DNA of 64,000 nucleotides from NCBI GenBank assembly GCA_002310215.1, contig DBYR01000014.1, forward strand, positions 1 through 64,000, in the 5' to 3' direction. A program made the position numbers and the translations under genes. Position 1 is the first letter of the stretch. Every line of letters starts with the position of its first letter. The notes beneath the pieces are model-generated. The model ran no database searches. It saw only the letters and a list, made by a program, of their open reading frames with translations, and was not told the DNA's origin. Source of the stretch: Bacteroidales bacterium UBA1181. Its GTDB lineage: Bacteria > Bacteroidota > Bacteroidia > Bacteroidales > Paludibacteraceae. Positions 59,832-64,000 of the stretch are shown one piece after another.

Positions 59832-61142
59832 ATGAGTCAAGGACATCCGAAAGGTTTGTATTTATTGTTCGCCACGGAGATGTGGGAACGCTTCAGTTAT
59901 TATGGCATGCGCGCATTGTTGGTGTTGTATCTGACGAAGTCGTTGATCGATGGCGGTTTGGGCTTCACGGATGATAACGCCTCCTTGCTTTATGGTTTCT
60001 TCACGGGTTTTGTCTATTTCACGCCTCTGATCGGAGGATGGTTGGCCGACAACTATTTAGGACAACGCAAGGCGATTGTGATCGGTGCCATCCTGATGAT
60101 GCTGGGGCAGTTCAGCCTCGCCACTGAGTCGTCCCTGCCATTCCTCTATACGGGCCTTGTCCTGCTGATTATCGGTAATGGTTTCTTCAAGCCTAATATC
60201 TCTGTGATCGTAGGACATCTCTACGAACCGGGGGATCCCCGCAAGGATTCCGCCTTCACGATTTTCTATATGGGTATCAATGTGGGGGCGTTCTTCGCTC
60301 CGTTGTTGACGGGCTATATGGCGCTCACTTACGGCTATCGTTACGGATTCATGGTGGCGGGTATTGGTATGCTGATCGGTCTGCTGGTCTTCACGATATT
60401 GGGTAACCGCTATCTTGGTGAGGTGGGGAAGGCTCCTTCTTGCAAGGCGAAGGATGATTCGTTGGAGAATGTGCCTCTCACGAAGGAGGAGAAGGACCGT
60501 ACGTTGGCGATTGTCGTCTTCGTACTCTTCAGTATATTTTTCTTTGCGGGCTTCGAGCAGGCGGGTAGCTCCATGACGCTCTATACCGAGAAGTACATCG
60601 ATAGGGAGGTCGGCTCGTTCGTGGTTCCGACGGAGTGGTTCCAATCCGTGAATCCGTTGCTGATTGTCATCTTGGCTCCTCTTTTGACAGTGTTGTGGAG
60701 ATGGTTGGGCCAACGGGGAAAGGAACCGAGCATTCCTGTGAAGATGTCGATGGGTATGGTGTTGTTGGGCTTGGGTTTCCTGGTGTTGTATGGTGCGGTC
60801 TGCGCACGTGGCGGGGACAGTGCTGACGAGTCGGTCAAGGCGAGCATCCTCTTCATCCTCTTCACCTATCTCTTCCACACGTTGGGAGAGTTGTGCCTCT
60901 CGCCGATCGGTCTCTCCATGGTCTCTAAACTGGCGCCTGTGAAGTTGGCTTCCCTGATGATGGGCGTATGGCTTTTGAGCAGTTTCTTCGCCAATATATT
61001 GGGTGGTTGGGTCTCTTCCCATATCTCTGATGTCGGTGCGGGTACGATATTCTCCTCCATCTGTGTTTTCTCTGTCGCGCTTGGCGTCATTTTGTTCTCC
61101 CTGAACCGTTGGTTGGTACGTAAATCGCATGGTGTATTGTAA
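59832..61142 (+). CDS. POT/PTR2-family di- and tripeptide transporter
   Basis: A proton-coupled oligopeptide symporter with about 12-14 membrane helices. The family signature ERFSYYGMRALLVLYL lies just after the N-terminus, and NVGAFFAPLLTGYMALTYGY and the GNGFFKPNISVIVG motif are present. I prefer the ATG at 59832 (MSQGHPKGLYLLFATEMWER, 436 residues), which fits the family N-terminus. An ATG at 59805, 2 bases after GGAGG, would add nine residues. The gene is monocistronic, between floA and htpG. Confidence 0.88.
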   Translation: MSQGHPKGLYLLFATEMWERFSYYGMRALLVLYLTKSLIDGGLGFTDDNASLLYGFFTGFVYFTPLIGGWLADNYLGQRKAIVIGAILMMLGQFSLATESSLPFLYTGLVLLIIGNGFFKPNISVIVGHLYEPGDPRKDSAFTIFYMGINVGAFFAPLLTGYMALTYGYRYGFMVAGIGMLIGLLVFTILGNRYLGEVGKAPSCKAKDDSLENVPLTKEEKDRTLAIVVFVLFSIFFFAGFEQAGSSMTLYTEKYIDREVGSFVVPTEWFQSVNPLLIVILAPLLTVLWRWLGQRGKEPSIPVKMSMGMVLLGLGFLVLYGAVCARGGDSADESVKASILFILFTYLFHTLGELCLSPIGLSMVSKLAPVKLASLMMGVWLLSSFFANILGGWVSSHISDVGAGTIFSSICVFSVALGVILFSLNRWLVRKSHGVL

Positions 61143-61173
61143 ATCTTCTGCCATTTTGTCATAAAGAACGGCG

Positions 61174-61188
61174 TGGCACGGATTTTGG
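61174..61188 (+). promoter_or_regulatory. Sigma-54-like site upstream of htpG
   Basis: TGGCACG-GATT-TTGG at 61174-61188 matches the sigma-54 consensus TGGCACG-N4-TTGC at all but the last base. The GG and GG pairs are 12 bases apart, as required. The start point would lie near 61200. A palindrome, CATACGTATG, lies at 61190-61199 and part recurs before the ATG (61231). Confidence 0.4.
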
Positions 61189-61230
61189 TCATACGTATGT
61201 GTTGAATATAATTATTAAAAACATATACGT

Positions 61231-63276
61231 ATGCAAAAAGGAAATATTGGGGTAACGACGGATAACATCTTCCCCGTCATCAAAAAATTTCTTTACAGTG
61301 ATCACGAGATTTTTCTCCGTGAGTTGGTTTCTAACGCAGTTGATGCGACGCAGAAGCTGAAGACCTTCGCCTCTGTGGGTGAGTTCAAGGGCGAGTTGGG
61401 CGATGTGACGGTCAACGTCAATATCGATAAGGATAAGGGTACGCTCACCATCTCCGACCGTGGTATCGGTATGACGGAGGAGGAGATCGAGAAGTATATC
61501 AATCAAATCGCTTTCTCAGGTGCGGAGGAGTTCCTTGAGAAGTACAAGAATGATGCCAATGCGATCATCGGTCACTTCGGACTCGGTTTCTACTCCTCGT
61601 TCATGGTCTCCAAACGTGTGGACATCATCACAAAATCGTTTAAAGAGGGTGCTAAGGCTGTGAAATGGTCTTGCGACGGTAGCCCTGAGTATACGATGGA
61701 GGATGCCGAGAAGGCGGACCGTGGTACGGATATCGTCCTGCATATCGATGACGAGAATAAGGAATTCCTTGAGGATCATAAGATTACGGAATTGCTGAAC
61801 AAGTATTGCAAGTTCCTCCCTGTCCCTGTCGCATTCGGCAAGAAGAAGGAGTGGAAGGATGGCAAGCAGGTCGAGACGGGCGAGTTGAACGTGATCAACA
61901 ACACGACGCCAGCCTGGACACGCAAGCCAGCCGACTTGAAGGACGAGGATTACCTGAAGTTCTATCGTGAACTCTATCCGATGGCGGACGATCCGTTGTT
62001 CTATATCCACCTGAATGTGGACTTCCCTTTCAACCTGACGGGTATCCTCTATTTCCCTAAGATCAAGAATAATATCGAGGTTCAAAAGAATAAGATCCAA
62101 CTCTACTGCAACCAGGTCTTCGTCACCGATTCGGTGGAGGGCATCGTGCCTGACTTCCTGACGTTGTTGCATGGTGTCATCGATTCCCCGGACATCCCGT
62201 TGAACGTCTCCAGAAGCTATTTGCAGAGCGATAGCAATGTGAAGAAAATTTCCAGCCATATCACCAAGAAGGTGGCGGACAGACTGCAGGATATCTTTAA
62301 ACAACAACGTCCTGATTATGAGGCTAAATGGGATGACCTGAAGATCTTCATCGTCTATGGTATGTTGACGGACGAGAAGTTCGCCGAGCGTGCGGAGAGT
62401 TTCGCTTTGCTGAAGAACGTGGACGGTAAATACTTCACGTTCGAGGAGTACAAAACGTTGATCGAGCCTAACCAGAAGGATAAGGACGGCAACTTGGTTT
62501 ATCTCTATGCTACCGATAAGGAGGCGCAGCACGCTTATATCGAGGCGGCTAAGAGCAAGGGCTATGATGTCCTGATGATGGACGGTATGCTCGATTCCCA
62601 CTTCATCAGTCGTTTGGAGCAGAAGTCCGAGGGCAAGGTGCGTTACGCGCGTGTGGACGCTGACGTGATCGATAAGTTGATCATGAAGGAGGATGCCAAG
62701 AAGGTGGATTTGCCGAACGAGGCGCAGAATGCGTTGATCGACATGTTCAATTCACAACTTCCGAACGATAACAAGAAGAGCTTCGTGATCACCTTCGAGA
62801 ACCTCTCCGCCGACAATTTGCCGGTTTACATCATGCAGAACGAGTTCATGCGTCGTATGAAGGAGATGTCCGCTACGCAAAGCGGCATGAACTTCTACGG
62901 TGACATGCCGGACTCCTACAATTTCGTTGTCAACGCCGCTCATCCTTTGATTGCGCGTTTGTTGAAGGACGAGGAGAGCGCATGTGGCGACAAGGTGAAT
63001 CCTTTGGTCGCTAAATTGGATGAACTCTCTAAGAAGCGTGCCGATTTGATGGGTGACAAGAAAGAGTCCGATTTGCCGGATCCTGTAAAGGAGGAGGTGA
63101 AGAAACTGGATGAAGAGACCAAGAAGGTGCGTGACGAGAAGAAGGATGTTTATGCGAAATATGCTTCGGAAAGCAAGTCATTGCGTCAGTTGGTTGATTT
63201 GGCCCTTCTTTCCAACAACCTGTTGAAGGGCGAGGCGCTCAGCGCATTCATCAAGCGTAGCGTTGATATGATGTAA
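61231..63276 (+). CDS. htpG: Molecular chaperone HtpG (Hsp90)
   Basis: This ATP-dependent chaperone has 681 residues, longer than the E. coli protein (about 624) and typical of Bacteroidota. The N-terminal GHKL ATPase domain shows FLRELVSNAVDATQKLK, SDRGIGM and GHFGLGFYSSFMVS. The middle domain holds NVSRSYLQSDSNVKKIS with its conserved Arg. The C-terminal dimerisation domain contains an extra Lys/Glu-rich stretch (about 600-650; KEEVKKLDEETKKVRDEKKD). The start ATG at 61231 gives MQKGNIGVTTDNIFPVIKKF. It is transcribed alone. Confidence 0.95.
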   Translation: MQKGNIGVTTDNIFPVIKKFLYSDHEIFLRELVSNAVDATQKLKTFASVGEFKGELGDVTVNVNIDKDKGTLTISDRGIGMTEEEIEKYINQIAFSGAEEFLEKYKNDANAIIGHFGLGFYSSFMVSKRVDIITKSFKEGAKAVKWSCDGSPEYTMEDAEKADRGTDIVLHIDDENKEFLEDHKITELLNKYCKFLPVPVAFGKKKEWKDGKQVETGELNVINNTTPAWTRKPADLKDEDYLKFYRELYPMADDPLFYIHLNVDFPFNLTGILYFPKIKNNIEVQKNKIQLYCNQVFVTDSVEGIVPDFLTLLHGVIDSPDIPLNVSRSYLQSDSNVKKISSHITKKVADRLQDIFKQQRPDYEAKWDDLKIFIVYGMLTDEKFAERAESFALLKNVDGKYFTFEEYKTLIEPNQKDKDGNLVYLYATDKEAQHAYIEAAKSKGYDVLMMDGMLDSHFISRLEQKSEGKVRYARVDADVIDKLIMKEDAKKVDLPNEAQNALIDMFNSQLPNDNKKSFVITFENLSADNLPVYIMQNEFMRRMKEMSATQSGMNFYGDMPDSYNFVVNAAHPLIARLLKDEESACGDKVNPLVAKLDELSKKRADLMGDKKESDLPDPVKEEVKKLDEETKKVRDEKKDVYAKYASESKSLRQLVDLALLSNNLLKGEALSAFIKRSVDMM

Positions 63277-63296
63277 TTCAGATAACAAAAAAAAAG

Positions 63297-63327
63297 AAGG
63301 CCGCACGGAAAACCGCGCGGCCTTTTT
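63297..63327. terminator. Bidirectional terminator between htpG and the next gene
   Basis: AAGGCCGCACGG (63297-63308) pairs with CCGCGCGGCCTT (63313-63324) with one mismatch and an AAAA loop. An A tract lies to the left and a T run to the right, so both strands end here. Confidence 0.88.
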
Positions 63328-63346
63328 GTGGTTATTTGATGCGTTA

Positions 63347-64000
63347 TTAAGCCCTAACTCTAAAGATCTGAATGTGTCCGAATGTTTTAGTGCTGGAGAT
63401 GATGTAGAGTTCATTCTCACCGTCATGGTCTCCGTCATAAGAGAAGAGCGTCACGTCATACAACTCTTTCATCTCTATGTTTCCTCCCTTGTATTGGATG
63501 GTGATGGGGTTGAATCCAGTGCCCGGTATGCGTTCCCGTTGGGAGTGCACCGTGATATGGTAAGGACCATATTGGATGGTTGTGTCCTTGGCGATAGGCA
63601 GTGCGGCGGAACTGATGCCTGCGAAATCGTCTTTCGGATTGACGTGCCTAAATTTGTTCACGTCGAAGAGATAGTAGTCCAAAGGTTTGTTGTCTTCTCC
63701 GAAATATTCTCCCTTCACAAGTTCTCCGTTCAGGATTTGGAAATGAGTCTCCTTGCAAAGAATAGGCTCGTTTCCGGTTGTGTATCCTCCGTTGAAAGAG
63801 ATGTTGATCACGTCGTCGACAAGCGAGACGCTTCGTCCGGTCCACAATAGTTCCTTCCCGTTTCGAATTTCGTAGTAGTTGGAATAGACTTCGTCCACAA
63901 TGAGCTCGGTGTTGTTGATGATATCATCTCTTTGTGGTTTGGGAGGAAACTCCGTTCTGGAAACCACTCCGTCCCTTTCAATGCTGTAGCTGATGATGCG
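63347..64000 (-). CDS. Hypothetical protein (5' end outside window)
   Basis: The frame is open from 63347 up to the right edge; a GTG at 63967 is possible but the codons beyond it (RIISYSIERDG) continue without a stop, so the gene starts outside the window. The visible 217 residues contain beta-rich segments (NPITIQYKGGNIEMKELYD, LFSYDGDHDGENELYIISS) with a calcium-loop-like DGDHDGENE, typical of FG-GAP or VCBS-like proteins. The N-terminal signal, if any, is not seen. Function unknown. Confidence 0.6.
   Translation of the reverse strand, partial: RIISYSIERDGVVSRTEFPPKPQRDDIINNTELIVDEVYSNYYEIRNGKELLWTGRSVSLVDDVINISFNGGYTTGNEPILCKETHFQILNGELVKGEYFGEDNKPLDYYLFDVNKFRHVNPKDDFAGISSAALPIAKDTTIQYGPYHITVHSQRERIPGTGFNPITIQYKGGNIEMKELYDVTLFSYDGDHDGENELYIISSTKTFGHIQIFRVRA

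Noticed and set aside
1..64000. tRNA or rRNA genes
   Set aside because: I looked in the intergenic regions and saw no cloverleaf with GGTTCRA-type arms and no rRNA-like conserved blocks; a tRNAscan-SE run would settle it.

Overview
The window looks like a chromosomal segment of a Bacteroidales bacterium (phylum Bacteroidota). Evidence: several promoters match the phylum-specific TTTG-N19..21-TAnnTTTG pattern; two secreted proteins end in a type IX secretion (Por) sorting domain; DUF5686, VIT/DUF2135, GLUG and LPATTL-repeat surface proteins are present; and there is a KorDABC ferredoxin oxidoreductase operon. T9SS cargo narrows it to T9SS-carrying families such as Prevotellaceae, Paludibacteraceae or Porphyromonadaceae. 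I cannot name the species.

Layout. 0-11 kb: the edge of a small gene, glutamine-dependent NAD synthetase with a trailing lipoprotein, two paralogous small outer-membrane barrels, a DUF4874/DUF4832 glycoside-hydrolase-like secreted protein, a DUF2461 protein and the kor operon. 11-30 kb: GT2 glycosyltransferase, TamB, a large VIT/TPR/DUF2135 protein with a SusC-plug-like insert, a barrel protein, an MBL hydrolase, an aspartate aminotransferase, a 999-residue CotH-kinase T9SS cargo, RNase Z and a DUF5686 protein. 30-41.6 kb: glgB-nfeD-M16 peptidase operon, then divergent TPR/flippase and rsmA-corA-obgE clusters.

41.6-56 kb is the accessory part. A REP-associated (RAYT, HUH-type) transposase sits between 56-bp direct repeats, each carrying a complete promoter. 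A 145-bp piece of the same transposase recurs 4.1 kb downstream. Between the two lie an EcoRI-type adenine methyltransferase with a long structured leader, an HTH-Fic AMP-transferase with a four-copy operator array around its promoter, and a DUF262-HNH nuclease. Together they look like a compact defence island. Further on are an LPATTL-repeat T9SS surface protein, a phosphatase, a GLUG lipoprotein, PgeF, two paralogous secreted proteins, a well-delimited structured RNA locus, and a DUF234-type ATPase between two 129-bp palindromic direct repeats.

56-64 kb returns to core genes: nitroreductase, DUF2520, KdsC-like phosphatase, UbiA prenyltransferase, FloA flotillin, POT peptide transporter, HtpG (with a sigma-54-like site upstream) and a partial secreted gene running off the right edge. 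I found no rRNA, tRNA or CRISPR array. All similarities are judged by eye; no database search was run.
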